Shown here: positions 24,220-32,211 of the stretch, one piece after another
Position numbering within the stretch: position 1 is the first letter of the stretch
Layout: every line of letters begins with the position of its first letter
Origin: a virus
Virus record (IMG/VR): IMGVR_UViG_3300031851_000097
Location: 1 to 32,211 of that record
Length of the DNA stretch: 32,211 nucleotides
Strand: one strand, 5' to 3'
The notes under the pieces: model-generated
What the model saw: only the letters and a program-made list of their open reading frames with translations
What the model was told of the DNA's origin: nothing
The model's database searches: none
Program-made: the position numbers and the translations under genes

Positions 24220-26370
24220 ATGGCTTGTAATAATGCATATACAGTATATTGGGCGGGGACAAGTTTTACTTCAGCTACTCAAATTTATACTGACGGAAAT
24301 TTAACTACAGTAGCTCCTGATGGATTATATTCTGTAGGCGGTATAGTAAGAGAAATGACAGGTGGTATTTTAGGATCTCCTCAACCATGCCCTACATGTG
24401 TTATTCCTTGTGGACAACCATTTAATTTTGGTGGAGGCGGTACAGGTGAGTATACAATATATTTTGATTTGGGCTCATCTCCAGGTGCGGCTATTCTTAC
24501 TTTTAGTCCAGGAGTAAATAACACTACTTTATTCCCTATTCCTGATGGATGTACATGGATATATGATGGTGTTACTGCCTCTGAGTACAGCTCTTTATTA
24601 GGTGGTTATCAAACTGGTATTATTGGTGCTCCAGATCCAGGCCCTCCTTCTGGGTTCGGTACTCCATGTAATATAACTCCTGATCTTGGGACTAATGGAT
24701 TTCAAGCAACTGGGGTTTCCTATCTTTGGGATCAAGCAGCAAGTAATTTTGTAGCTGGACCAACTATACTTATGGGATCTAATGTACCTCCAACGGGATA
24801 CACAGGAATAACAAATAATACAGGAGCTTATCAGACTACATTATTAGATTGGAATTGTGCGGATCAAGCTGCTGGCTTAAATGTATGTACTGGTGGAGGT
24901 TTATTTGTACCTCCATCTCCTTATAATTCTAATGTACCAGTAGCACCAAACTTAGCTCCTTTTACTCCTGCAGGTACTCAATGGCCTTTAGCAGGAGGAG
25001 CGTATAGAGGAGCAACAATGGTAATACCATCTCCTCCATCTACAGCTTCCACTGTTTTAAAATTAATAATAGATGGTCCTTGTCCTGGCACTTGGTGGGG
25101 GCTTGATCTTCAATGTCCTATACAACTTCCTTCAATATTAGGAAGTCCAGCAGAACCATTAGGAACTCCAATTGCAGATGTATGTAACTTAGTTTCAAAT
25201 ATAGATTACTATCATGTTCCAGTAGATGCTTTTGGTAATTCAAACCCTAACTCAAAATACTTTGCGGGGACTCAATTTCCTGGTACACCAGCAGGTCAAC
25301 CTGGTGGAGTTTTAGGTTTACATGATTGGATATTTACAGATCCTAATGGAGAATTTCCTTTAGCAAATGGGGTTTATAAAATGTCATTTGATGCTCAAGA
25401 TGGTGGCGGTTTTCAAGACTGGGCGGTAGAAGTTGGGGTTTTAGAATATAAAGATATTGGTACTTATGCACCTCAAACTAATGTTCATGCATTACCTCCA
25501 GAAGTTTATGTGGCTGATCCTGGAGCAACGCAGGGAGTTCAGAATTCAGGGACACGAATACCTGGTATAGTAAAATCAATAACTTTATGTTCAGGAGCTA
25601 CAGTATCATGCGGAACTTCAATTGCTGGATCTGGAGGGACAGGACAATATAATTTACAGTTTGATGCAACTGCAGCAACAGGAGCTATTGTTATTAAGTT
25701 TCAACCTCTTAGTGTTCCTGATAGATGTGTTTGGACATATGATGGTGTAACTGCTTCAGAATATTCTTCTGCTTCTCAAGGTTACTTACAGGGAGTTGTT
25801 GGAGCATATAGTTCAGCAGCAGATGGAGGCTCAAGGAATTGTGGAACTTTTACATTATCTAATGATTTTGGTAGTGCTGGAGGAACAAATAGTGGAAATA
25901 TTTATGATTATGATGGTTCAACTTTTATAAATAGTGGTCTACCTGCTACTATGGGACCTTACTTAAACAATGCTTCAGGCGGTACAAGTTTAACAGCTCC
26001 AGCTCCAGGAGATTGTACTATGGTTATACCAAAACCAAATGCCACTCCAAATTTAGTAGACTTATTAATAGATGGGCCTTGTGGAGGAACTGTTTGGACT
26101 ATAGATATATTTTGCCCTGTTGACTGTAATAGATTTGATGCAGGTGTTAAGAGTGGTGCATGTGGAGTTTACAGTACATCACTTTATACAATTTCTGTTC
26201 ATACTAATAATGGTGTTTCGGCACAAATTCAACTACATGACTGGGTGTTTACAGATATAAATGGAGTTAATCAATGTGGTACTGGAACATTTCCTGTAAC
26301 ATTTGGTGGTAATAATTATTTAATGACAGTATCTGGAGATGGAATTTGCACTGCAATAACTGCATGTTAA
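24220..26370 (+). CDS. Duplicated Cys-rich tail adhesin of unknown receptor
   Basis: A 716-aa protein. Residues 1-55 are a short module (ATQIYTDGNLT...APDGLYS) like the C-terminus of the giant tail protein before it. Two long units follow. Domain A copies span 60-300 and 457-633, each with a GGTGxY strand, a C-x-W-x-Y-D-G-V-T-A-S-E-Y-S-S motif and the ending IDGPCxGTxWxxDxxCP. Domain B copies span 322-409 and 636-716, each with a LHDWxFTDxNG motif. Paired cysteines at equivalent places suggest disulphide-like or structural pairs. There is no signal peptide. Composition (Gly/Thr/Pro, few charges) fits a tail-tip adhesin; the target is unknown and no named family is recognised. Confidence 0.7.
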   Translation: MACNNAYTVYWAGTSFTSATQIYTDGNLTTVAPDGLYSVGGIVREMTGGILGSPQPCPTCVIPCGQPFNFGGGGTGEYTIYFDLGSSPGAAILTFSPGVNNTTLFPIPDGCTWIYDGVTASEYSSLLGGYQTGIIGAPDPGPPSGFGTPCNITPDLGTNGFQATGVSYLWDQAASNFVAGPTILMGSNVPPTGYTGITNNTGAYQTTLLDWNCADQAAGLNVCTGGGLFVPPSPYNSNVPVAPNLAPFTPAGTQWPLAGGAYRGATMVIPSPPSTASTVLKLIIDGPCPGTWWGLDLQCPIQLPSILGSPAEPLGTPIADVCNLVSNIDYYHVPVDAFGNSNPNSKYFAGTQFPGTPAGQPGGVLGLHDWIFTDPNGEFPLANGVYKMSFDAQDGGGFQDWAVEVGVLEYKDIGTYAPQTNVHALPPEVYVADPGATQGVQNSGTRIPGIVKSITLCSGATVSCGTSIAGSGGTGQYNLQFDATAATGAIVIKFQPLSVPDRCVWTYDGVTASEYSSASQGYLQGVVGAYSSAADGGSRNCGTFTLSNDFGSAGGTNSGNIYDYDGSTFINSGLPATMGPYLNNASGGTSLTAPAPGDCTMVIPKPNATPNLVDLLIDGPCGGTVWTIDIFCPVDCNRFDAGVKSGACGVYSTSLYTISVHTNNGVSAQIQLHDWVFTDINGVNQCGTGTFPVTFGGNNYLMTVSGDGICTAITAC
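24397..26367 (+). repeat. Two-fold internal duplication (A-B-linker-A-B) in the 716-aa adhesin
   Basis: A1 is 24397-25119 and A2 25588-26118; B1 is 25183-25446 and B2 26125-26367. The best-conserved stretch is YDGVTASEYSS, present identically in both A copies. A1 is about 65 residues longer than A2, mainly through an insertion before the IDGPC ending. Confidence 0.82.
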
Positions 26371-26387
26371 TTAATAAAAAATAAATT

Positions 26388-27251
26388 ATGTCAAAAAAAA
26401 GAGAAAGACAAACAACTGATCCATGGACAGTATCCTATAGTGAAGACGTAAAAGGGTGGCCATCTTTTTATTCTTTTTTACCTGATTTCATGAGAGGTAT
26501 GAATGGGTTTTTTTATTCTTGGAGTGGAGGAAATTTGTATAGACACAATACAAATCCTGCAAGAAATAATTACTATGGTGTTCAATACACCTCTACTATA
26601 AATTCTGTTTTTAATATGGAGCCTATGACTATTAAACTATTTAAGACTATGTCTTATGAAAGTGATGATAGATGGGAATGCACCTCTTTATTTTCTGATT
26701 TAAACACAGGCTCAATGTTGTCTACATTTTTTGAAGAAAAAGAAGGAGAGTGGTTTACTTATTTAAGAGAAGATGAAGGTACTATAGAGTGGAGAAATAG
26801 ATCGGCAAATGGTTTTGGAGTTTGTAATAATATTTCAGGACCTCCTAATGCTATAGTTATTGAATTTCCTGTAGATATATGTAGTATTCCTACTGTTGGA
26901 GATGCTATGTATTGGGTTGTTCCTACGGTATTTCCTGCACCTGCTGGAGCACCTACTTTTGGTGGTCGTATTACAGCTATAGTGAGAAATAGTACAACAA
27001 GTGTTGCGGGTATAGTAACTCCTGCATCTATTACTGTAGATACAGTTGGTCCTGTTCCAGTTGGAGCTCCACCACTTCCATTCCCTGGTGTAATACCTGC
27101 TGTTGGAACCTATATAACTTCTATAAAAAATGCAGTTGCAGAATCACATGGAGCACGTGGATATTTTTTAAATTTTTCATTAGAAAACACCAACACAAAT
27201 GCAGTAGAACTTTTTTCAGTCGGGAGTAGTATGATGAAATCATATCCATAG
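26388..27251 (+). CDS. Tail protein matching the C-terminal part of Bacteroidota podovirus tail proteins
   Basis: A 287-aa protein. Residues 10-100 (TVSYSEDVKGWPSFYSFLPD, MNGFFYSWSGGNLYRHN, RNNYYGVQY, IKLFKTMSYES) are a pattern that I associate with the end of large tail stabilisation proteins in Bacteroidota phages, where it follows the beta-propeller region. Here it is a separate gene, placed after the duplicated adhesin. Residues ~160-240 are a Pro/Val-rich beta insertion, and the end (GYFLNFSLENT) returns to the conserved pattern. I infer it completes the tail structure as a separate subunit, or is the split-off tail of the giant protein. Function is assigned by resemblance only. Confidence 0.7.
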   Translation: MSKKRERQTTDPWTVSYSEDVKGWPSFYSFLPDFMRGMNGFFYSWSGGNLYRHNTNPARNNYYGVQYTSTINSVFNMEPMTIKLFKTMSYESDDRWECTSLFSDLNTGSMLSTFFEEKEGEWFTYLREDEGTIEWRNRSANGFGVCNNISGPPNAIVIEFPVDICSIPTVGDAMYWVVPTVFPAPAGAPTFGGRITAIVRNSTTSVAGIVTPASITVDTVGPVPVGAPPLPFPGVIPAVGTYITSIKNAVAESHGARGYFLNFSLENTNTNAVELFSVGSSMMKSYP

Positions 27252-27258
27252 ATTTTAC

Positions 27259-27266
27259 TATCTTTG
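27259..27266 (+). promoter_or_regulatory. Bacteroidota-type promoter -7 box (TATCTTTG)
   Basis: TATCTTTG in the 20-base gap before the acetyltransferase gene, whose ATG starts five bases after the box. Transcripts would be leaderless or nearly so. Confidence 0.66.
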
Positions 27267-27271
27267 CATAA

Positions 27272-27682
27272 ATGAAATTAAATATAATACCATTACAACA
27301 AGGAGACTATGAAAATATCCTCTGTCAGTGGTGGAAAGATTGGAGATGGGATCCCCCTTCTAAAGATTTTTTACCCGAAGATGGTATGGGTGGTTTTATT
27401 GTATATGATAATAACACTCCAATTTGTGCAGGATTTATGTATATAACTAATTCAAAAGCAACATGGTGTGATTGGATAATATCTAATATGCAATATAAAG
27501 ACAGGCAAAAAAGAAAAGAGGCTTTAGAATTATTAATACAAACAATAAGTGATAAGGCCGAAAGATTAGGTAAAAAATATATATATGCCTTAATAAAAAA
27601 TAAACCATTAATTAATGTGTATAAAAAAATAGGATTTATTGAGGGTGCTACCTACACTCATGAAATGATTAAAAAAATATAA
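27272..27682 (+). CDS. GNAT-family acetyltransferase-like protein
   Basis: A 136-aa protein with a GNAT fold outline. Strand 1 is at 3-8, helix DYENILCQWW at 12-21, and beta hairpin GGFIVYDNNTPICAGFMYIT at 40-59. The acetyl-CoA strand WCDWIISN (65-72) is followed by the loop-helix YKDRQKRKEALELLIQ (75-90), which replaces the usual Q/R-x-x-G-x-G/A pyrophosphate loop, and late strands KKYIYALIKN and helix LINVYKKIGF. Proteins of this WWKDW...PPxxDFLP type are common in structural regions of aquatic phages. The substrate is unknown; acetylation of a virion or host protein is possible. The gene opens the ejection-protein unit, with its own promoter five bases upstream. Confidence 0.75.
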   Translation: MKLNIIPLQQGDYENILCQWWKDWRWDPPSKDFLPEDGMGGFIVYDNNTPICAGFMYITNSKATWCDWIISNMQYKDRQKRKEALELLIQTISDKAERLGKKYIYALIKNKPLINVYKKIGFIEGATYTHEMIKKI

Positions 27683-27683
27683 T

Positions 27684-28397
27684 ATGGCAGCAGTAACAAC
27701 AGCAGTAGTAGGAATTGCCTCAGGAGTAGCGAGTGCTGCATCTGGGTTTAAAGCAGCATCAGATGCAAAAAATGCACAACAGAAAGCAGATGCTGAAGCA
27801 AAAAAAGCAATGAATGAGGCTAAGGCTAAAGCTCAAGTAGATAATTATGCGGGACTATCTGTTCCTTTAGATGCTTATGAAGCTGAGTTTGAAAATAATT
27901 TAGCAGTTGCACAACAAAATACTGAAGCATTACAAGAAGGTGATGCAAGAGCTTTAGCAGGTGGAGTTGGAAGAATAGGTGCAGCGGCAGGAGCAAATGC
28001 AGAAAAGACTCGTATAGCTATGGGTGAAGAAATATCTGACCTTAATAAAATGAAGGCTGACTCTAAAGATGCTATAAATCAACAACTTATAAGTATGGAT
28101 GTTGCATATGCAAAAGAACAAAACCAAAGAAGTAGAGATGCAGAGGCTGCACGAAGTGCTGGAATATCACAAGGTATTGCGGGAGTAAGTGGGGCATTAA
28201 CTTCAGCTGCATCATTAGCTCCTTTATATAGCAAAAATAAAGCCGACAGACAGATAGCAAAAGAAGAAAGCCAAGGTCTTTATAGAAACTCGGAAGGAGG
28301 ACAATCTTCTTTAGCAAAAGATCAAGGTTCTTGGTATGAAGATAAGTATGGTGGGGAAGTTGAAGATTCGGGGCAATACTCTTTTACAAATCCTTAA
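27684..28397 (+). CDS. Putative internal virion protein (small ejection protein)
   Basis: A 237-aa, mainly helical, Ala-rich protein. Residues 1-24 are a hydrophobic Gly/Ala stretch (TAVVGIASGVASAASGF) that could insert in a membrane, followed by a long Ala/Lys/Glu helix (25-150) and a second Gly/Ala-rich patch (GISQGIAGVSGALTSAASLA, 160-179), then a polar acidic tail. This layout is typical of the small internal (T7 gp14-like or crAss cargo-like) virion proteins placed between tail genes and the largest virion gene. It starts one base after the acetyltransferase stop. No enzymatic motif is seen. Role inferred from composition and position. Confidence 0.65.
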   Translation: MAAVTTAVVGIASGVASAASGFKAASDAKNAQQKADAEAKKAMNEAKAKAQVDNYAGLSVPLDAYEAEFENNLAVAQQNTEALQEGDARALAGGVGRIGAAAGANAEKTRIAMGEEISDLNKMKADSKDAINQQLISMDVAYAKEQNQRSRDAEAARSAGISQGIAGVSGALTSAASLAPLYSKNKADRQIAKEESQGLYRNSEGGQSSLAKDQGSWYEDKYGGEVEDSGQYSFTNP

Positions 28398-28413
28398 TTA
28401 GAAAATAGATAAC

Positions 28414-30441
28414 ATGGCAAATCAATTTAAGAAAGATAAAATAGACTTTGATGTATATGAAAGACGGGATCCTGATTCGCAAGTAAATTGGGCAAAAGCT
28501 GCTCAAGATATTACAAAAACTTTTGAAGGAATTCGTGATGAAAGACAAGGGAGAAAAGATCAATTAGAGGCTATGATTACTGAGCAACAAAATGCTCTTA
28601 ATGATATAGGTTCTTATGATTCACCTACACTACAACAAGTTGCTTTAGATGCTTCTAATGACTCTGCTAATAAACTAAATGATCAAGCTAATTTAATGAG
28701 AAGAGGGCTTATCAAGCCTCATGAAATGCAAAAGTTTAAAGCAAACCAATCTGCTGGTTGGACTCAATTTAAAAAGAATGCTGAGGGTTGGAACAATAAA
28801 TATAATGAGTATACAAAGCGTACTACAGATGGTACTAATTCTAAAATAGAACAAGAGATTGCTACTCAATTATCAGGGTTTAATAATTTAAAAAACTTAC
28901 AGTTTATGTCTAATGCAGAAACTGGAGAAATGTCTTATGCCCGTACTGATGATGAGGGTAATATTCTTCCTGGAGAGTCTGTTAGTATAAACCAAATGAC
29001 AAATCTTCTAAATCAAAAGGTAGATGCTTTTGATCTTAATGCATCTGTATTAGAAACTAAAGGTAGATTAGGAACAATTATTACAGCTACTATTGATCCT
29101 CAAGGAATAAGAACAGATATTACTACTGAAGAAATGAGTAGAGCTGAGTCTGATTACTTTGGTACTGACGCAGGTAAAGAAACCTTAAGGTTAGAAGCAG
29201 AGGCAATGATATCAATCCCTATGAATGCCGCTACTATGTTAGTTACAAATGTAACAATGGATGATGGATCTCAATATATTACTGATTTAGGAGGAGGAAA
29301 ACATGATGAGTTTGCAAAAGCTAATCCTGGAAAACCTAATCCTTATGTTGCTTTAAGATATGATGGTAATCAATATGTGCCTGATATAACTAAAGATCAG
29401 ATGGGAGCTGCACAACAATATGCAGAGAATAAACTTAAAAATTCTTTAGACATTAAAGAGACAGCTAAGAGTCAGAAGATTGAAAAGAATGTTCAGCCAC
29501 AACCATCAGCAGCAGCTTTAGCAGGTAAAAAAGAAGATGATGCTAAGTCAAGTAAGTTGGGAGACTATATTACTATGCTTACAGATCCAGATCCAGTTAA
29601 AAGAAGTGCTATAGAAAAAACATTAAGAACAACTCGTAATGATGCTATAGATAAATTTAATGCTAAGGTTTCTAATGAAGAAGATAAATTACCTTTAATT
29701 GAAAATATTACTAAAGGCACAACATCAATAGCAACTCAAGCTGATGTGGATGCAGGGCGGGCTGAAAAGATAGGAGATGAAGTTATTACTAATAGAAAAA
29801 TCATACTAAGTGATGGTAAAGAAATTGATATTAAAGGAACATTCACTGAGCAGACTCGAATATTAGAAGCTGTATATGATCCTGATAATCAATTAACAAC
29901 TGATGATATTGAAAAATTAGCTAAAGGAAGAGGGTTTGATTTAGATACAGAAATTACAAGTACAGAAGATGAGGGTAAAACTTCTAAAGCTGCTTTTGCT
30001 ACTCCTAATTATAATAAAGAACTTCAAATTGGAGATAGTACAATTACAGCTATAGATTATATAGATGCAGAATTTGGGTATGGATCAGGAGGAGAATTTA
30101 ATTCTTCTGTAGACACTACGGAAGGTATTGCTGATGGTTTTGAAAACTTAATTAAGGGAGCTATTGATCCTGCTATCCTGGACCAATTTAATAAAACTCC
30201 AGGTATGGAATTTAGTATTGACTGGAAAGGAGAGGATTCAAAAAATAATGATATAATAGTATTTAATTTTGGAGGTGAGACTTATGAAATAGGGAATACA
30301 GATAAAAATCAGGTAGATCTGTATGCTATGAATGGACAAGATTTATGGAAAGATTTACAGAAAAATTTACTTAATCCAGCTATTAAAAAATTAAATAAGA
30401 GTAGAACTGGAGGTGGTAAATCAAATGCAGAATTAGATTAA
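28414..30441 (+). CDS. Putative internal virion / cargo protein
   Basis: A 675-aa hydrophilic protein. Residues 1-175 are helical and charged (IDFDVYERRDPDSQ near the start; repeated Gln/Asp/Lys-rich helices). The middle (about 180-320) has mixed strands, residues 345-380 are a Lys/Ala-rich linker, and the rest is acidic with alternating strands and helices. No transmembrane segment, signal peptide or catalytic motif was recognised. Its place between the small Ala-rich protein and the giant membrane-interacting protein matches the ejection-protein cluster of short-tailed phages. I do not recognise a family, so cargo or ejection function is an inference from position. Confidence 0.62.
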   Translation: MANQFKKDKIDFDVYERRDPDSQVNWAKAAQDITKTFEGIRDERQGRKDQLEAMITEQQNALNDIGSYDSPTLQQVALDASNDSANKLNDQANLMRRGLIKPHEMQKFKANQSAGWTQFKKNAEGWNNKYNEYTKRTTDGTNSKIEQEIATQLSGFNNLKNLQFMSNAETGEMSYARTDDEGNILPGESVSINQMTNLLNQKVDAFDLNASVLETKGRLGTIITATIDPQGIRTDITTEEMSRAESDYFGTDAGKETLRLEAEAMISIPMNAATMLVTNVTMDDGSQYITDLGGGKHDEFAKANPGKPNPYVALRYDGNQYVPDITKDQMGAAQQYAENKLKNSLDIKETAKSQKIEKNVQPQPSAAALAGKKEDDAKSSKLGDYITMLTDPDPVKRSAIEKTLRTTRNDAIDKFNAKVSNEEDKLPLIENITKGTTSIATQADVDAGRAEKIGDEVITNRKIILSDGKEIDIKGTFTEQTRILEAVYDPDNQLTTDDIEKLAKGRGFDLDTEITSTEDEGKTSKAAFATPNYNKELQIGDSTITAIDYIDAEFGYGSGGEFNSSVDTTEGIADGFENLIKGAIDPAILDQFNKTPGMEFSIDWKGEDSKNNDIIVFNFGGETYEIGNTDKNQVDLYAMNGQDLWKDLQKNLLNPAIKKLNKSRTGGGKSNAELD

Positions 30442-30451
30442 ATAAATAATT

Positions 30452-32211
30452 ATGGATAATTTACAAAAATTATATAATGTTTTACAAAGAGATGGGTATA
30501 TTACTAAATCTTTTGATGAATTTATTGATCAAGCAACTCAGGATAGCGAATATCAGGATAAAATATTTACTGTAGTAAGTCGTGATAATTTATTTACTGG
30601 AAGCCAAGAAGAGTTTGCTGAAAAATATTTTTCAGAACTTGCTACTTCTCCTGTTGAAGGAGTAAAAAAAAAAGACGATTCTCAGGTTACTTCTCAAGAG
30701 GAAGTTATGGTATCCGATACAGAAGTGGTGGAACAACCTGGCTCATCGGAGCCTTCTCCTCAGATAAATCCTAATCAAACTGAAGAAGTTGTTGATGAAA
30801 GAGTAACTGAAGAAATTCAAGATCCAGAAACCCTACAGGCAATAGCACAAATTCAAGAGGTTCCTAATAGAACTGGTGCAGCTGATGTTCAAATTTTTGA
30901 TGATGCTATAGAAACAGAAACACAAGTTACAGGAGAAGAAAATACAGACTTAGAAGACTTCTTTGGTAAAAACTTTCTTACTGATTTTCTGGGTGATATA
31001 TATAGAGCGGGTGCTCAAGGGCAAGCTCAGGGTGGTTCATTAGATGAATCATTAGAACTCTTTACTAAAGGTAAAGATGTGACAGATGAAGATATCCAAG
31101 ACTTTATTATTGCTCAAGAAAAAATGGCTAACCAAGGACAGTCAGATGAGATGCGTGATTTTAATAAAATATACCAATCGGATGGTGGCGGATGGTGGGG
31201 TTTTATAAAAGGAGTTGCTAATAATCCCAGTATTATACCTCAGTTATTTGTGTCATCTGTAAGTGCTATGGTTAACCCTACAGTTATTGCGGCAGCAGGT
31301 GTTGGTGCTGGTACAGGTGCGGCTATTGGATCTACTGGATTTAGTGCTGGGCCATTAGGAGTTTTTACTACAGCAGGAGGTGCTATAGCAGGAGCTATGG
31401 GTGCAGCTGGAGGTACATTAGAAACAGGCTTAACATTTGCAGAATTACTTTTAGAGCAGCTTGATGGTAAGCCGATGACCAAAGAGAATGTAAGAGAAAT
31501 ATTAGAAAGTGAAGAAAAAATGCAAGGCATTAGATTTAAGTCTGCTGGTAGAGGCTTTGCTATTGGTATGGTAGATGCTATATCTGCAGGAGTTGCATCT
31601 AAAATTACTGCTAAAGTTGCGGGCTTAACAGGAAAAAAATTAGTAGCAGCTACAGCTGGTGGTGCTATTGAGGCAGGAGGTGGTTCGGTAGGAGAAGTTG
31701 CTGGTAGATTAGTAGCAGGTCAAGAAATGGATATTGCTGAGATAGGATTTGAAGGAATAGCGGGAACCGCAACAGCTCCTCTTACAGTAGGTTATGGTTT
31801 ATATAAGGCTCCTAAATATTATATTAATCCACAAAATGGAGGCGAAGTAGCACAAGTAAGTGGGCCAGAAATGGCTAAATTTATTAGAGAAGCATCTCCA
31901 GAAGATTTAGCGGGAGCAACATTAGAAATAGAAAATGATCCTGAATTAAAAGCGATTGCTGAACAACGTAAAAAAGATGTTAAGCAAGATGCTGGTATAA
32001 TTAAACAACTTAAAGAAGCTGGTGTAACTGATGATGCTGTTATAGTAAAATTAGTAGAATTAGAAAAAAGAAAAGATGCTCTTGCAGGAAATACAACACG
32101 AGCAGGTAAAAGGAAATTAGCAGAAATAAATAGTCAGATAGATGATTTAATGGACGGAGTAGATGTTGATATAACTCAAACTACTGATGCAGATGGGAAT
32201 ACAACTACTGA
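30452..32211 (+). CDS. Giant internal virion / ejection protein, 3' end cut by the window edge
   Basis: The frame runs open to the last base, giving at least 586 codons. Residues 7-28 and about 38-60 are two copies of a short helical motif (x-Y-x-x-x-x-x-D-x-(Y/L)-x-T-x-S-x-(D/E)-E-F) known from the N-termini of very large virion proteins of Bacteroidota phages. Residues 65-160 are an acidic, probably disordered spacer. Residues ~248-336 and ~375-455 are Gly/Ala-rich hydrophobic stretches able to enter a membrane, and residues 460-586 are highly charged helix. In this family the C-terminal half, outside this window, often carries further enzymatic or coiled-coil domains. The start ATG is preceded by an A/T-rich leader without a Shine-Dalgarno. 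Confidence 0.72.
   Translation, partial: MDNLQKLYNVLQRDGYITKSFDEFIDQATQDSEYQDKIFTVVSRDNLFTGSQEEFAEKYFSELATSPVEGVKKKDDSQVTSQEEVMVSDTEVVEQPGSSEPSPQINPNQTEEVVDERVTEEIQDPETLQAIAQIQEVPNRTGAADVQIFDDAIETETQVTGEENTDLEDFFGKNFLTDFLGDIYRAGAQGQAQGGSLDESLELFTKGKDVTDEDIQDFIIAQEKMANQGQSDEMRDFNKIYQSDGGGWWGFIKGVANNPSIIPQLFVSSVSAMVNPTVIAAAGVGAGTGAAIGSTGFSAGPLGVFTTAGGAIAGAMGAAGGTLETGLTFAELLLEQLDGKPMTKENVREILESEEKMQGIRFKSAGRGFAIGMVDAISAGVASKITAKVAGLTGKKLVAATAGGAIEAGGGSVGEVAGRLVAGQEMDIAEIGFEGIAGTATAPLTVGYGLYKAPKYYINPQNGGEVAQVSGPEMAKFIREASPEDLAGATLEIENDPELKAIAEQRKKDVKQDAGIIKQLKEAGVTDDAVIVKLVELEKRKDALAGNTTRAGKRKLAEINSQIDDLMDGVDVDITQTTDADGNTTT

Noticed and set aside
24721-24728. TATCTTTG inside the adhesin gene
   Set aside because: It lies deep in a coding region with no start behind it; likely a chance match.
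31240-31530. Pro/Ala-rich open frame on the - strand
   Set aside because: It is the reverse complement of the Gly/Ala-rich membrane segment of the giant ejection protein; low-complexity artefact.
1-32211. Diversity-generating retroelement, CRISPR array, tRNA or integrase
   Set aside because: No reverse transcriptase, no regularly spaced direct repeats, no tRNA-like cloverleaf and no recombinase motifs were seen. The fibre repeats are protein-level shaft repeats, not template/variable pairs.

Overview
This window looks like the virion-assembly half of a tailed bacteriophage (or prophage) of a Bacteroidota host, most likely a marine or freshwater Flavobacteriia-type host. Three observations support this. 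The DNA is AT-rich and densely packed, with every gene on the + strand. Starts are preceded by A/T-rich leaders rather than Shine-Dalgarno sequences. Intergenic gaps carry the Bacteroidota sigma-factor -7 box TAnnTTTG (1711, 3155, 13138, 16623, 17007, 27259; weaker copy at 15795). No integrase, tRNA, CRISPR, IS element or antisense gene was found. The large terminase, portal, major capsid, two connector/ring proteins and a giant tail 'stabilisation/muzzle'-type protein, with no sheath or tape-measure protein, suggest a short-tailed virion resembling crAss-like (Crassvirales) phages of Bacteroidota. That placement rests on remembered family resemblance, not on a search.

Layout. 1-1704: end of a gene cut by the left edge, a LamG/Cys-module adhesin and a basic protein. 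1711-3133: lysis region with its own promoter: a mini-ORF, a 51-aa one-TM protein, an M15 endolysin-type peptidase, two small basic Cys-containing proteins and a holin-like membrane protein. 3155-13112: a long operon with a coiled-coil protein, two fibre proteins that share an N-terminal module, a 72-aa protein, a tandem GroES-like co-chaperonin, a 2OG-Fe(II) oxygenase, two small helical proteins, terminase and portal. 13138-15795: promoter, putative scaffold, major capsid protein and a strong terminator. 15795-17004: two single-gene units, each ended by a hairpin terminator. 17007-27251: promoter, two connector/ring proteins, the 1760-aa tail protein, a 716-aa duplicated adhesin-like protein and a 287-aa tail protein. 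27259-end: promoter, a GNAT acetyltransferase and three putative internal/ejection proteins, the last cut by the right edge.

How it works together. The terminase packages DNA through the portal into a shell of capsid protein assembled on the scaffold; the connector, tail and fibre genes complete the particle; the last cluster probably supplies proteins carried inside the head and ejected with the DNA; the lysis cassette releases progeny. The least expected pieces are the doubled GroES-like protein and the adjacent oxygenase inside the assembly operon, the isolated promoter-gene-terminator units behind the capsid gene, and the modular Cys-rich adhesin pieces that recur at gene boundaries.
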